Under the pieces are notes generated by a model. That model did no database searches and was not told where the DNA came from. It saw only the letters and a program-made list of their open reading frames with translations. From NCBI RefSeq assembly GCF_014898815.1, contig NW_026515543.1, forward strand, positions 3,224,001 through 3,288,000: a DNA stretch of 64,000 nt, read 5' to 3'. Positions 35,132 through 48,193 of this stretch are shown here, one piece after another; the stretch's first letter is position 1, and every line of letters begins with the position of its first letter. The stretch comes from Panonychus citri (lineage: Eukaryota; Arthropoda; Arachnida; Trombidiformes; Tetranychidae). The translations under genes and the position numbers were made by a program.

Positions 35132-35653
35132 TTATGATTCAATTGGTTCCAATTTTTTGGTATTATAATCAAAATTGTTCAATTTGAGATGAGGTGGGAG
35201 TGAATTGTTGAGACGATCAATACTATTTAAACAAGATTCCAGGCTTGATTCACATTTATCGAACATCTCTTGTACTCGATCAAATGATTCTTCAACTTTC
35301 CTTAATCTCTTTGATTTGGCCTCCATATGATTAGTAATTGTAATTGTAGATGATTCAACTTCTTTGATTTTCTCACACAATTTAATCTGATTTTTGGAAA
35401 CTGTATCAGCTTTTTTCCTAAGAAAATCTTGTAAATGTAAACCAAATTTACCCAATGGAACCGGATCAAGTTGAGGTAATCCACTTATTAATATATTATC
35501 AGGAATCAATGGAGCAAAAGGTAAATTAAATTTAATTGTTGAACTAGATGGTGTTGAGTTACTTGTTGTAGGCTCATTATTAACAACAATAATATTTGCC
35601 TCAGGTTTGGAAGCTTTTTTCTTGGAATCAATCAACTTATTCAAGAGGAACAT
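35132..35653 (-). CDS. BORCS5: BORC complex subunit 5-like (BORCS5, myrlysin)
   Basis: BORC is a lysosome-bound complex that recruits Arl8 and drives lysosome movement. The single-exon, 173-residue product has a disordered Ser/Thr-rich head, then a family-like core: a Pro/Leu segment ending LPQLDPVPLGKFGLHLQDF, the helix LRKKADTVSKNQIKLCEKIKEV, a long coiled coil and the closing LNSIDRLNNSLPPHLKLNNF. Spacing and the C-terminal DRLN..LP....L..F pattern fit BORCS5. Odd: BORCS5 is normally anchored by N-myristoylation at Gly2, but this start reads MFLL and no ATG-GGN is found in the 304 bp upstream, so either an exon is missing or membrane attachment differs. Divergent from BMS1. Confidence 0.65.
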   Translation of the reverse strand: MFLLNKLIDSKKKASKPEANIIVVNNEPTTSNSTPSSSTIKFNLPFAPLIPDNILISGLPQLDPVPLGKFGLHLQDFLRKKADTVSKNQIKLCEKIKEVESSTITITNHMEAKSKRLRKVEESFDRVQEMFDKCESSLESCLNSIDRLNNSLPPHLKLNNFDYNTKKLEPIES

Positions 35654-35957
35654 GACACTCGAATTAAAAGATTATCAATAAAATCTTATAACAAAATAAA
35701 AAAAAGAATAAAAAATAATTTAAAATGGATTAAAACACTAAACAATTCATCTGACAATTAACAATTTGATTTTCCAAAAGTAAACAATTTTTGGAAAATC
35801 AATCAGCTGATGAGAGAAAAATGTGGCTCCATCTATCGGAGCGAATAGAAGTTAACATGCCGATTCCACGTTTTCTTCAAACATAAACAATCATTTTGTT
35901 GCTGTTTTTGTTTCATGGTTTTGATTAATTTGTGTAATTGTTGTTAATTGTTTTAAA
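35654..35957. promoter_or_regulatory. Bidirectional promoter region BORCS5 / BMS1
   Basis: 304 bp between divergent start codons. It contains GGCTCCATCTATCGG at 35825-35839, related to the GCGCCATCT words near other starts. Confidence 0.45.
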
Positions 35958-37361
35958 ATGGTGAATAATTTTAAAAAGATTGGAGGTAAAAGAGATGCCG
36001 GTATTGAGGAGAGACCAAAGAAACGTATGAAACCAAGGAAAAAGGAGAAAGAGAAAAAATTAAATGACCAAAAGATTGAAAATTCTGGTGGTGGACAGAA
36101 AAGTCTAAGTAAAGCTTTTGCCATTAAATCAGCGAAAAAAGCTGAAAGAAGATTTCGACATAAAGAAGATTTTCTTGAGAAAAAGAAACATATTCCACTG
36201 GTGGAAAGGACACCCGTTGAACCTCCTCCAATTGTTGTCAGTTTAATTGGATCTCATGGTGTTGGTAAAACAACTTTAATTAGAAATCTGGTCAAACATA
36301 TTACCAATAGGACTGTTAAAGATATTCATGGACCAATAACTGTTGTCTCAAAGAAAAGGAGAATCACCTTTATCGAATGTAACAATGATATTAACAGTAT
36401 GATTGACACTGTAAAGATTAGTGATATTTCACTTCTTCTCATTGATGCCAGTTTTGGTTTCGAGATTGAAACCTTTGAATATTTAAACATTTGCTCTGTC
36501 CATGGGTTTCCTCGGATAATGGGAGTGCTCACCCATTTGGATAAATTTAAAAACAGCAAGAAACTTAAAACTGTAAAGAAAAATTTGAAACATCGATTCT
36601 GGACTGAAGTCTATGCTGGAGCTAAATTGTTTTACCTGAGTGGACTGGTTCGAGGAGATTACCTAAAGAATGAGGTTAAAAATTTACATCGTTTCATTTC
36701 AATCATGAAGTTCCGTCCATTACAATGGAGAGCAACTCATCCTTATGTTTTGGTTGATCGATTTGAGGATAATACCAAGAAAGAGCAAGTTGAAGCTGAT
36801 ATTAAATGTGATCGAAATGTAACTTTCTATGGGTTTGCTCGTGGCAGTTTCTTCAAGAACAATCAGCAAGTTCACATTCCAGGTTGTGGCGATTTTCAAG
36901 CTCGAAATATAACCTTCTTACCTGATCCATGTCCACTTCCGGATAAAGTGAAGCAAACAAAACGACGATCAGTTAACCAAAAAGATAAACTAATTTACGC
37001 TCCATTTTCTGGAGTTGGTGGTGTTCTTTATGATAAAGATGCGATTTATGTTGATATGGATCCAAGTTTTGTGAAGAAAGACAATGAAGATAAGACAAGT
37101 GGAGAAAGTGTTAACAATTTAGTTAAATCAATTATCAAAACTGCAGTTCCACTTGATCAAGTAGTTGCCAATCAGCAATTTGAACTATTTTCATCTAAAA
37201 AATCAACCAAATCGGGTGAAGGGTCATCATCTGATTTCCAATCTGATTCGGAAGAATCTGATAAACAAATTAAAGGAAAAATCGACAGTGATTCAGATTT
37301 AGACGATGGTCATGAAGAAAATTCATCGGATGATGATGATGGTAAAGAATATTTATCAGAG

Positions 37362-37407
<46 letters not shown>

Positions 37408-39555
37408 AAGATGAAGAGGAGGAAAGTGAAGATGACGAAGATGATGTAAGTGGTGATGATGAACAATCAAAATCCAAAAGACGAGTTAGATTTGGATTAA
37501 ATGATCTGAAAGATGACAAAGAGAAATTGGTATTCGATGATGATTCTGAAGATGATGAGGAAAATCTGATGGCATTGAGTTCATCAAAATGGAAAGAAAA
37601 TTTATCCGCTAGAGCAGCTTTATCATTCTATCTTCGTCAAAATGCAACTAAAGATATTCAAAGTTTGGTCTATGGAGATTCTTTCGATCTAAAAGATGAC
37701 ACTTATGTCGAAGAGAGAACTGATTTCGGTGGTGGTCTCCTTAAAGCTATTCGTCGTCGACATGAAGACTTAACCAGTATGGAATATACTCTCAACTCAA
37801 TCGAATGTACCAGATTTCCGTCAACAATGTTACAAGATTGGTCGAACGAGGAAACATTAGACTCGATCAAAGATTGTTTTGTAACTGGAAAATGGGAAAG
37901 TTCTGAAGACGCTAAAACTTTATTAGGAGAGAATGACGATGATGAACTTTATGGAGATTTTGAAGATCTTGAAGGAAAAGAAGATGATAATGATGACGAT
38001 GGATATTTTGGTGACTCTGGACCAGGTGATTTCGACGATGTTGATGATATTGGCCCCGAAAAGGTTGAGAAAACGGAAGAAGAACGCGATGAAGAGAGAA
38101 GAAGACTCAAAGAAGAGAAAAAGAAAATTCGATGAAAAGTACGACCAAGGTGCTCTAGATAAAGACGAAGGAGGCGAAGGTGAAAGTGGAGAAAAAACTT
38201 TCTATGATGAATGGAAAGAAGAATTAGACCATCAAGCTAAGGTGAGTTCGTTAATTAGTTGACAATTCATTCGCGATTTTAAATATATGAAACTCATTCA
38301 ATTTCCTTTCTTTCAAATTTAGCTCAACAAATCAGAATTTGAAGATTTGGACGACGAACTGAGAGTCCAATTTGAAGGATTTCGAGCTGGAATGTATCTT
38401 AGAATAGATATTGAAAATGTACCTTACGAGTTGGTAGAAAATTTCGATCCAGCTTATCCAATTGTTCTTGGTGGTTTACTGAGTGGTGAAAGTAATATTG
38501 GTTATGTTCAAGCTCGTTTCAAGAAACACCGATGGTACAATAAGATTCTGAAAGCTCGTGATCCTCTCATCCTTTCAGTGGGCTGGAGACGATTCCAAAC
38601 TTTACCTGTATTTGCAATCCAAGATCATAATATGAGAAATAGAGCTTTAAAATATACTCCTCAGCATCTTCACTGTCATGTTACCTTTTGGGGACCTTTG
38701 ACATCCCAAGGAACTGGTATATTGGCCTTACAGAGTCTCGATGAAACTTTACCCGATTTCAGAATAGCAGGAACAGGAGTTATCACCAATTTAGATAAAT
38801 CAACAACGATAATGAAAAAATTGAAACTCGTCGGTTATCCTATGAAGATATTCAAGAAAACTGCCTTCATCAAAGGCATGTTCAACTCGTCATTAGAAGT
38901 GACCAAGTTTGAAGGAGGTGCCATCCGAACGGTCAGTGGTATTCGAGGTCAAGTTAAAAAAGCAATCAAAGCACCACCAGGAGCATTCAGAGCTACATTT
39001 GAAGATAAACTTCTTAAATCTGATATTGTTTTCATGCGAACATGGGTCACTGTCGAAGTGCCTAAACTGTACACTCCAGTACCTAATCTATTGTTAACCA
39101 CAAGTGAACGTAAAAAATGGCAAGGGATGAAAACGGTTGGTCAACTTAGATATGAAAGAGGAATCCAATTGAAACAAAATCCCGATAGTTTATACATCAA
39201 AGGTGAAAGGAAACGTTTCGAGCCAAAACCATTTACAATATCGAGAGCTCTAGAGAAAGAGTTACCTTATAAAACTCGTATGAAGTATATACCCAAGAAG
39301 GAAAAGACCGTCGCTAATTTACCAGTTATGCAAGAACCTGGGGAAGCTCAAATATCGAAACTGGTCAAGATGATTAGGTCAGTTCACAAGGCCAAGAAAA
39401 AGACGGAAGCAGTCGCTCGAAAAGCTCGTGTTACCAAACACAAGAATTTATTATCTAAAATTGAAGAAAGGAGATTCGTTAAGCAGAAAGAAGTTAAAAA
39501 ACAAGTTCTAAAATCATTAAGTCGATCGGCGAAAAAAGGTCAAAATGTAACTTAA
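35958..39555 (+). CDS. BMS1: Ribosome biogenesis GTPase BMS1 (frame broken by one base)
   Basis: Nucleolar GTPase of the small-subunit processome, needed for 40S assembly with Rcl1. Exon 1 is 35958-38241 and exon 2 is 38323-39555 (81-bp intron); about 1171 residues, near the yeast length. The GTPase domain shows the P-loop GSHGVGKTTL (residue ~94) and a THLD motif in place of NKxD, normal for this family. A long Asp/Glu/Ser tract (about 430-510) is followed by the conserved C-terminal half: FEGFRAGMYLRIDIENVP, HRWYNKILKARDPLILSVGW, PQHLHCHVTFWGP, FIKGMFNSSLEVTKFEG and IVFMRTW. At about 38120-38127 (A-rich run) the frame changes: upstream the acidic region reads in one frame to a TGA at 38133-38135, and downstream KFDEKYDQG and all conserved sequence read in another. 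This is consistent with one extra base. Confidence 0.93.
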
Positions 39556-42500
39556 AATTGTGATAATATTCTGGAAATTCAATAATATCCCAAATTCATC
39601 TAAAATTGTAATCAACTAATCATTTTACTATTTAACTTGGCGCAATTAATCTTGTCAATTTTCCCTAAATCATAAACAACACTTTTCTTTGATCATTGAA
39701 GGAAAAAAAAAACTTATTTTGATATTCAATTACAACTTTAACCATTGAAAATATTGATTGAAAAGTTTTTCTGTAATTTAAAAATCAATTACTTGTAACA
39801 ATTTAATGTGTTTTATTTAAATCATTTTTCATCTCAATCAATTGTGAATATGTTGTGATATTCAACATGATTGATATGCAAAGAAAAAACATAAAAAGTT
39901 GAAAATATCAATGAAACTCTGAAAGTTACGATGAAATTGATTTATCAAAATTTATCAGAATGATCAGTAAACCCATGAAAACGAGAAAGAAATATTTAAA
40001 TTGAACAATAAGCATGAATAATGTTCAATTTTGAAACAATCATAACGGATTATTTAATATTCAAATGTTCATGTCCAAGGTATGAAAATGACAATAAAAA
40101 AGTTACCATTTCAGTAAATCGCTTGACCACAACTCACATATTGAAAATAAATGAATTTCTGTTGCATGAAGATAAGTCATGGTGATGATAGATTAGCCTG
40201 AAGTGAACAATCAAGACTAGAATACAATTAACCACAGTTAATCATTTGATAATTTCCACTTAGAGTAGAAATTGATCCAGTTAATCGGCTAATTTGTTCA
40301 AATTTCGAGTCACCAAATCAGGGAACTAATAAATCATTTGATGATCAACAAAATTCTGTTGATTAATTTGAGATTAATTCAATAATTAACAATCAATTGT
40401 ATGGAAAAGACTTAGAATAAAATGAGAGAAGCAAAAATTTCCTTCTAATTTAAAGTAAACCTTTTCAAATGGTTGATTCTTTCATCCAAACAATTTGGGA
40501 TAACATTTCAGATTCAGTTCCAGAATCATGATCACAGGGTGATGATGATGTTCACAAGTTTATCTTTTTGATTTTTTCTTCTTCTTTGTTACAAATAACT
40601 TCCTTCCTCTTGGCTATTCAAAGGGATAACATTTCAAGGGATAAATAAGTAACTTCAATGTCCATTCAATGGTCAAGTTTATCAAAAGCTTATCAGATAA
40701 TATTATTTTCTTTACATGGAGAAAAGTTCAGTGAAAGATATTATCGATATCTCTGAAAAGAAAACATTTTTTTCTCATCACAAGTCTCTCTCATTATGAT
40801 TATCATAACTTATTAGCAAGTAATTAGTTGATACAATTGGATATTGAATTTAAATTGTTTATAGAACCGTTTAAATTAGTAACAATCAGTGGCAATCAAA
40901 TGCTTTTTAATGATCAATCATCAGGTATAATCCCTTTGAGAGGTGAATTAGTAAAGTGATTAGTTAATTTTGTTTACTTTATAAACTTATTCCAACTTTA
41001 TCGGCGAGTTAATTGTTGAGCTAAATATTAATAGGCAATTAATTAGTTACTTTAAATGTTAATTAGTTGATAAAAATTAGTGAAAATTTAATCATCAATC
41101 TCATGAAACTTTTGTGTTTACTAAATTAAACTCAAGTGATTTATCAATTGTTAATAAACTGTCAACATAATTTGACCCAACACTTTACCAAATTGTTGTG
41201 ATATTATCATGATAATCAAATGTTAATTGTTTAACTAATTTTAAAAAGGTAATTTCAAGTTTATTCAATTGATTCAATTGAAAATTGAGAACTGATTAGC
41301 ATGATAATTATTTCGAGGAATTAATTTTTGTTTTAAAAAGTTGAGAAAAAAATCTAATTGATTGGCTAAACTTATTACAATCAAGTTAATTCAATTGGTT
41401 TACATTAATTATCATAAATTTGTCATGTTGATTATCATATCAATCATCATTACCACCAATAGACCAATAGTTATCATTAAAGAATCTGAAATCAGAATCA
41501 GACTCAGAATTGAAATATAACTTGAAACGTTTCAGAATAAAAAAAGTAATATCATCATGATCATGATGAGGAAAATGATGATAATCAATCTCATGAATTA
41601 TTCTGATCTATTTTGAATAACCAATGATTAGTAATCACAATTTTATTCGAGAAGAAGAAGAAAAAAAAAAGTTTTCTATTCGATCAATATTTTCTGATGG
41701 AAAAGTAGAAAAAAAAAGTTTCAATATAATATTAAAGTAACTTTATCCATGATCATTCAATATCAAGTTAATTTAATCACAATTTAAATTGTCAAAGTTG
41801 ATCATTGGCTATATCAAATTACACACAATCCATAAATCATTTGATAAATAATGATGATCGGATTTAAATTAACTTACCGGTCAAACGATATTAATATAAA
41901 CTAATCAATGTTAATTGAGTACAATTTTCATTTTCTTTCATCCAAACAGTTTGATTGGTTTGACAATCAAATATCAAACGGTTGACAATCAGTTAATGAA
42001 TGAATTTCAATGATGAAAGAAAACGAGGAGAAACCAACACAATTAATCTAATTGTTAACCAGGTCAACAAACTAAATCAAACAATCAACGATACAGAAAA
42101 AAAGGCAAAACCGATAAAAGTGTATAAATAATAATTCAATCAATAGACAATTTGATTGTCAAACAACAGTTAACAATCAACTGAGGATTTGTTTACATTG
42201 TTGCATTTGATTATTGAATATAAATAATATCAGACAATCAGATTAAAGGTGGAAAAGTTAATTAATAATTAATTGGAAAGACAAAGTTTAATTTACAACA
42301 AAAAGAAGATGATTTAATCATTTCTAATGGAAGGAGGAAAATAAAATCTCATTTGGATAACAATTGAAAGTAATTTCAACCGATTAAGATTAGGAACGAT
42401 TAATCTGATTGTTTGACTCTAATCTGGTGAAAAAATATTGTTAACTTGGAATTAAACTATTCCAACAATCAGATAATGATGTCAACAGTGTCCCCGAATA

Positions 42501-44707
42501 CATGGTAACATCTCTGAATGTTTTTCTTTGTAAAATTCATTCAGATTCTGAATCTTTTTGGTAACTATTATCATGGAAGTAAAAAAAAAGTTTCAAACTT
42601 TATCTCCTCTTTTTTTTTATATTCTTGTTACAAAATCGATAACCAATTTCATTCTTGAAACTTTCATCTTCCTTCATCTTTATCGTCTTCATCATCATCA
42701 TCCTTTCCTCCTTCGCTTTATTTTCCTCTCTATCAACAGATAAGTTGTGAGTAACATTGAGGAGTAAAAATGAATAAGATGATGACTTGAAAAAGACAAG
42801 GAAGTGAAGAAAAAAGTTTCTAAAAGATACACTTAAAATACACTGAGATGATAATGATGATGATAAAGGATGACAATATTATCGTTCTCAGCATCATCAT
42901 CATCATCTTCTCAGATCAAAATCGATCTAGATCAAAATTGAGGGAACCCAGAAATTCAAGATGATTCTGCATATAAAGAGATGAATATTATATAACCGAA
43001 AGTTCATTGAACATGAAAACTTTTCTCACGATTATTGAATCTGAATAAAGGGTGAGAATGAAATTTTCTCAATGAAAACTGTCAATTGGATAAAACAGTT
43101 TCAAGAAAACTTTAAATATTTTCTGTCAACTATTTCAATTAAGGTAACAATTAACAGTAAATTCATCCAACCTCATGATGCTAAAGATGAAATCATGAGT
43201 AAGATAAATGAAATGGATCTTAATTCAGGATGTAAATGATAACCGACTCTACTTTTCATGGTGATAATAACTTTCACCATCATTGTACTGAACAAAAATT
43301 TCACCCTAACAACATGGTGATGATGAATAGCCTCTAACATTGGAAGAGCAATTATATTATATAACAATGAGTTTTTTATTCATCATCAGCATCATTGTCA
43401 TATTTAAGTTGATCATGATATAAATTTTTCATGAATTCATCATGATGATAACTGAATTAGATTAGAAAATCTCAAGTGAATTGAAAGACTAAATTGTAAG
43501 GAATAGCTTCATTAGAATGAAATGGAAACTAAGAAATTAACATTGATAATACATTCATAGCCTCGGGCATAATTACAGGCAGAGAGAGAGAGAGAAAACA
43601 ATCCCTTCATTTATTTAATCATCTTCCTCATGTTTGTCATCTTAAATCAGATAAAAAAGTTCATTCCAAGATTTATTATTATCAGAAGTTTTTGTTTTCT
43701 TTTCTATTCCATAATAACAATCATAATATAATAACAGACTGATGATGATATTATTATATTTGATTGTTATTGTTGTCTCATCTTTGATAAAGATGATGAT
43801 GGTGATGAAGTGTTTCAAATGAGTTTTCAGTGAGAAAAATTGATTTTGATATTTTGTCTTCATCTCTTTTTTTCATCATCATCTTGTATTAAATTACTTG
43901 TAACAAATTAAATTGTCCAGAATTGAACCTAACAAGATGAAAATAATTTATATCATGATGACATTTGTCGGAATTATCATCAAAAACATTGTCACATTGT
44001 TTATATTTTTTTCTTCACACCAAATTATGATGAAGTTAATGATGATTAACTTGATGATAACTTTTAACTAACACTAATATTTCAATTTTCGAGGTCAAAA
44101 GGTTATTAGCATGAAGGAACATAATCAAAATCAGAACTTTATCTGATTTTAGAATTTTTCATTTCCTTTTTTTTCTACAGAATTTTGTCTCAAATGTAAT
44201 GCTCGCCAATTCTATCCATGGTAATTGTCGATAATTATGTCAATTGTAGACGGATAAAGTTCCAACATCAGGACTTCCATTCGTTAATTTATGTAATTCT
44301 CATGTGTGGAAAACAAGTGACACATGGAGAAAATGTTCTTTCATTTGAAAAGATAAAAAAAGAACAAATCAAAATCGAATCGTAGATGAACATCGGTAAC
44401 TGATAGAAAATTGCTGAGAGTGAAAGTTCTGTAGGAACAAAATTTTCATCCTGTATTCAAAATTATTCAGATTTCCATGTTTGATAATATGCAAGTCAAA
44501 TTATTTTATTGAATCTTATGTATTATTACATATGGAAAGAATTTTTTTTTTCTTATATATTATTACATCTCTTTGTATCTTATTTTGCATTTTTAACTTG
44601 CTCATCATCATCATGTTTACCTGCTGCTGAGTAACTAGTTTTCATCTGCATCATCATGATTCTTATCTTGAGAGATAAAGATTTAAAGATAATAAGCTTT
44701 TCATCAT

Positions 44708-44709
<2 letters not shown>

Positions 44710-44738
<29 letters not shown>

Positions 44739-44740
44739 TT
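44710..44740. repeat. (ATC)n microsatellite
   Basis: Ten uninterrupted CAT/ATC units. Confidence 0.85.
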
Positions 44741-46098
44741 TGAAAAGAGATTCAGAATCACTGTGATGCTATTTTCTGGATTCCAATGGATAATTCAATT
44801 GATATCAACACAGGGAGCAAAGTGAAGGAGGAGGCGGAGACGATAAAGTAAGAATAGTAACAAAAAAGTTCTGAACAAGATGAGGATGAAAAGGGGAAGC
44901 TCATTATGCTAATAAAAAATCACTTGAACCCGAATTCTCTCTCTCTCCATCCGAATCTACTGAGCTCAGCTAGTTTTTCATCTCTTCATCTTCTATCATC
45001 TGATTTGACTTGATCTTCTTCCTCTTCCAACAGATTGCTCCTTCTCACTCCCAGTCTGATATCTTATATATCTCTCTCTCTCTTTCCTCTCCCCCTTTCA
45101 CAATTCTTATCATCCTCATCCTTTTTTGCTTCTTCATGTTCTTCACATCATCTTCTGACGTCTTTTCTCAGCTTTTTTCCCCTTCCCATAGTCAAGTGGA
45201 TAAACTGGATATTATTATCATGGTATTTGTAAATTTTCAGGGGAAGAAAGATATTGAATCAAATAGATTGTGAGAAAAGGAGAAGAGATAAAAAATTATC
45301 AACTCAAGATGATGATGATGATAATGGTGATGATCCATTATCATTTTTATTCACCTTTAAGCATTTTTCAAATTGATTTCTCATTCTCATGTTAGTTTTT
45401 CATGATAGAAACAATTTAACCTTCAACTGATCTTCCCTTCGGTTAACATTATTTTCACCTTTAGCATCGTTATCACCATCATCATCATCTTCATTATAAC
45501 TTCAACCATACGCATCACTTTCAACGACATGATATCAAGACGATTAACCTTTTTCACCCTGACATTTTGTTCACTCAAAGATAATATTGAATTAATATCA
45601 GAAAGAAAATCGGGAATTTTTTTTGTACCATGAAAATATCTTGATGTAAATGATTGAACCTCTTTTTCAATCATAAAGCGATTTAATTAATCCGATTGTT
45701 TAGACAATTTAGAAACTGTTGAGATAATTCAACTTGAATAACAATTGGATGATGGAGATAAGATTGAACATGATGCTGAATGAATATTCACTCTGATAGA
45801 AAATGAAAATAACGAAATTGTTTTTTCTCTCTTTCTATTCCTTTTCCCTTTAAATCATCACCTAGAACCCGGAAGGTGTAAAGGTATAAGACGATGATGA
45901 TGATGATGATGATTGTAAAGATAAAGATGAAAATGAATATTGAGGGAAAGGAGGAGGTGAAAGAGGTGGAGGTGGCAAAGAAAAAGAGAAAAAACGAAAA
46001 TTCGAAAAAAAAAACTAAAGTAACTTAACATTATTTTGCTTGGAGGATTTTTGTTGGTTGGTTCAATGATTTTGGTAATAAATTGGAAGAATTGTCAA

Positions 46099-46122
46099 GA
46101 GAGAGAGAGAGAGAGAGAGAGA
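46099..46122. repeat. (GA)n microsatellite
   Basis: Pure AG run of about 24 bp. Confidence 0.85.
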
Positions 46123-47501
46123 TGACAAAGAAGATGAGAAGGAGACAGAGAGATAATACAATTGTGATAGAACTTGAATTTTATTCAGGTAATATTTATC
46201 TGTCTATCAGTTCAGTTCAGTCGAGTTCATCAATCTAAACTTGAGTGAGAATCAGGAGAAATTCCAATCAGAGGGGAGATCATGTTTTCCTGTTATTTCA
46301 TTTCTGTGTTATCGATGACTGATAATTTACTACCATGATGATGATGATGATGATAATATCATGTTGATCATCTTATTGTTTTCTTTTGGTCTTTCAAGTT
46401 ATCAGCTTGGAAAATTTTCTCCCGTTTTGTAGGCTCAACAGAAAAACCATCGATTCCAAAACTGAGAAACAATAAAAATCAGTTGAAATGAACAAGAAAA
46501 ATCCTGAAATTCATCTCATAAATACTTCCTCGTGAGTCCATACCTTGGTAAATTTTGAGCTTCTAGTTGATAAGAATGAGAACCGTTAGAAAAATCATTT
46601 ATAAATCCACCATGGATCAGGAAAGTTCAATGATTCCAATCAATTGGTCAGCTAACCAGAATAGTAACTGACCAAACAAACAGATCGAAACCTGACCAGG
46701 TCAAGAAAAGATAATTGGAAAATTAAATTTCAATCTGATTTTTGGTATAACAATTAATTCAATCAATATGTTTAACATCAATTAAGTACCAAGTGGTACA
46801 ATTAAGTATCATGATAATGTTGCATTGTGAATAAATAAAAAAAAGATGAAGATGATAACATGGTGATGAAGAGGATGAATGAACAATTGAAAAGCTTGAC
46901 AATGAAAATTGGAAAACTTTTGTTTAATAACAATAAAGGATAATGACAATAAATGGGGAGAGTGGCAAATGAGAGTGGGAACTCAGAGTGTTAACAAAAC
47001 GTGAAATTTTTCAAATTAAATGATAAAAAATTATGATGATAATCAACTGGGAGTGTAAATTATCAATGATCATTATCATTAACTGCGTTTCAATGGTGAA
47101 GATGATGTGATGATATTGAATGAGGAAAATTTTTGCATTAATACTTGAATCTACTTGAGATTTACTAAACGTAAGAATCTTAAATTTTCATCAGCATTCT
47201 GATAGGAAAATAATAATAACATGATAATCGTTGAATAATCGGGACAAAGTATATGCAAGTTTCAGTACTGAATTTGCTTTCTCAAAGATTCCCTGTGAAT
47301 CTCATGAATTGTATTCACGGAATCTACAAAAGCCTGAATCACTGAAGATAACAAACATTTATACACCAAACACAAGAGCTGAAAACAAGCTGATGCTGAG
47401 GAAATAAGTTAATATATAACCTTGAATGAAATTCATCGAACTGAATTGAGTTAGAACTTTTATTCAGAACTTTCTTCTTCTTCGTTATTCCTATTTATCT
47501 C

Positions 47502-47510
<9 letters not shown>

Positions 47511-47545
<35 letters not shown>
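47511..47545. repeat. (TC)n microsatellite
   Basis: Pure CT run of about 35 bp. Confidence 0.9.
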
Positions 47546-47550
<5 letters not shown>

Positions 47551-48189
47551 GCTTGTTGATATTAGTTTCTTTTCATCTTCATCTTTTCCTCTCATCTTAT
47601 CATCATGTTAACATGACAAAAATATTTTCTGCCCAATAACATACACATATACATTTATATCATCATCTTTATCCTCATCATCTTCATCATGATCATTGAT
47701 GATTCAGAATTACGAACTGAAAACATATATATATACATGGAATCAATATTTTTCAAAATATCATATTTTCTGTCTCCAAATTATCATCATCATATTATAA
47801 TATATTCTGTTATCCAGAGGTTTCGAGGTTCGAAAACTTAATTATGTAAAGAAATTTCCTTCTTCTTGATATCAAACTTACTTTCATATTATCTTTTTAT
47901 CCTCGTCATCTTTTCACCTTTCCCTACATCAGAATCACTGAATCAACTCTCAGAACTCCATGAGTATCGATCAGAAATTATATTCTCAGCCATCAACTTA
48001 ACCACAATAAGACAAATGAACATCAAGATGGTATATAAATCAATTCACTTTGGATTCACTCAAACCAAATTACTATTCACCAAACAATCAAAAGTTGTTG
48101 ATTAAAGTTTAATTTAAGTTACTGAGAGTTGAAGATGTTGATTCAGTTTTGAAAACTTTTTTCCTTTTATTGTTTTAATTATCATGATG

Positions 48190-48193
48190 ATCG
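48190..48193. repeat. Left target-site duplication (ATCG)
   Basis: ATCG immediately before the 5' LTR matches ATCG immediately after the 3' LTR (58689-58692). Confidence 0.8.

Larger units (their letters stand above)
39556..48189. other. 8.6-kb gene-poor spacer with microsatellites
   Basis: No gene is recognised. ATGATGATG-type and (GA)/(TC) repeats are frequent (44710-44740, 46099-46122, 47511-47545). The short open frames at 42558, 43173, 43642, 45010, 45423 and 47866 are low-complexity and lack motifs. The segment ends at the LTR element. Confidence 0.6.

Noticed and set aside
37270..37519. His-rich and Ser-rich minus-strand frames
   Set aside because: Antisense shadows of the BMS1 acidic tract (GAT/GAC repeats).
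47866..48105. 79-residue frame with a hydrophobic N-terminus resembling a signal peptide
   Set aside because: No ATG-context, splice or family evidence; isolated in repeat-rich spacer just outside the LTR element.
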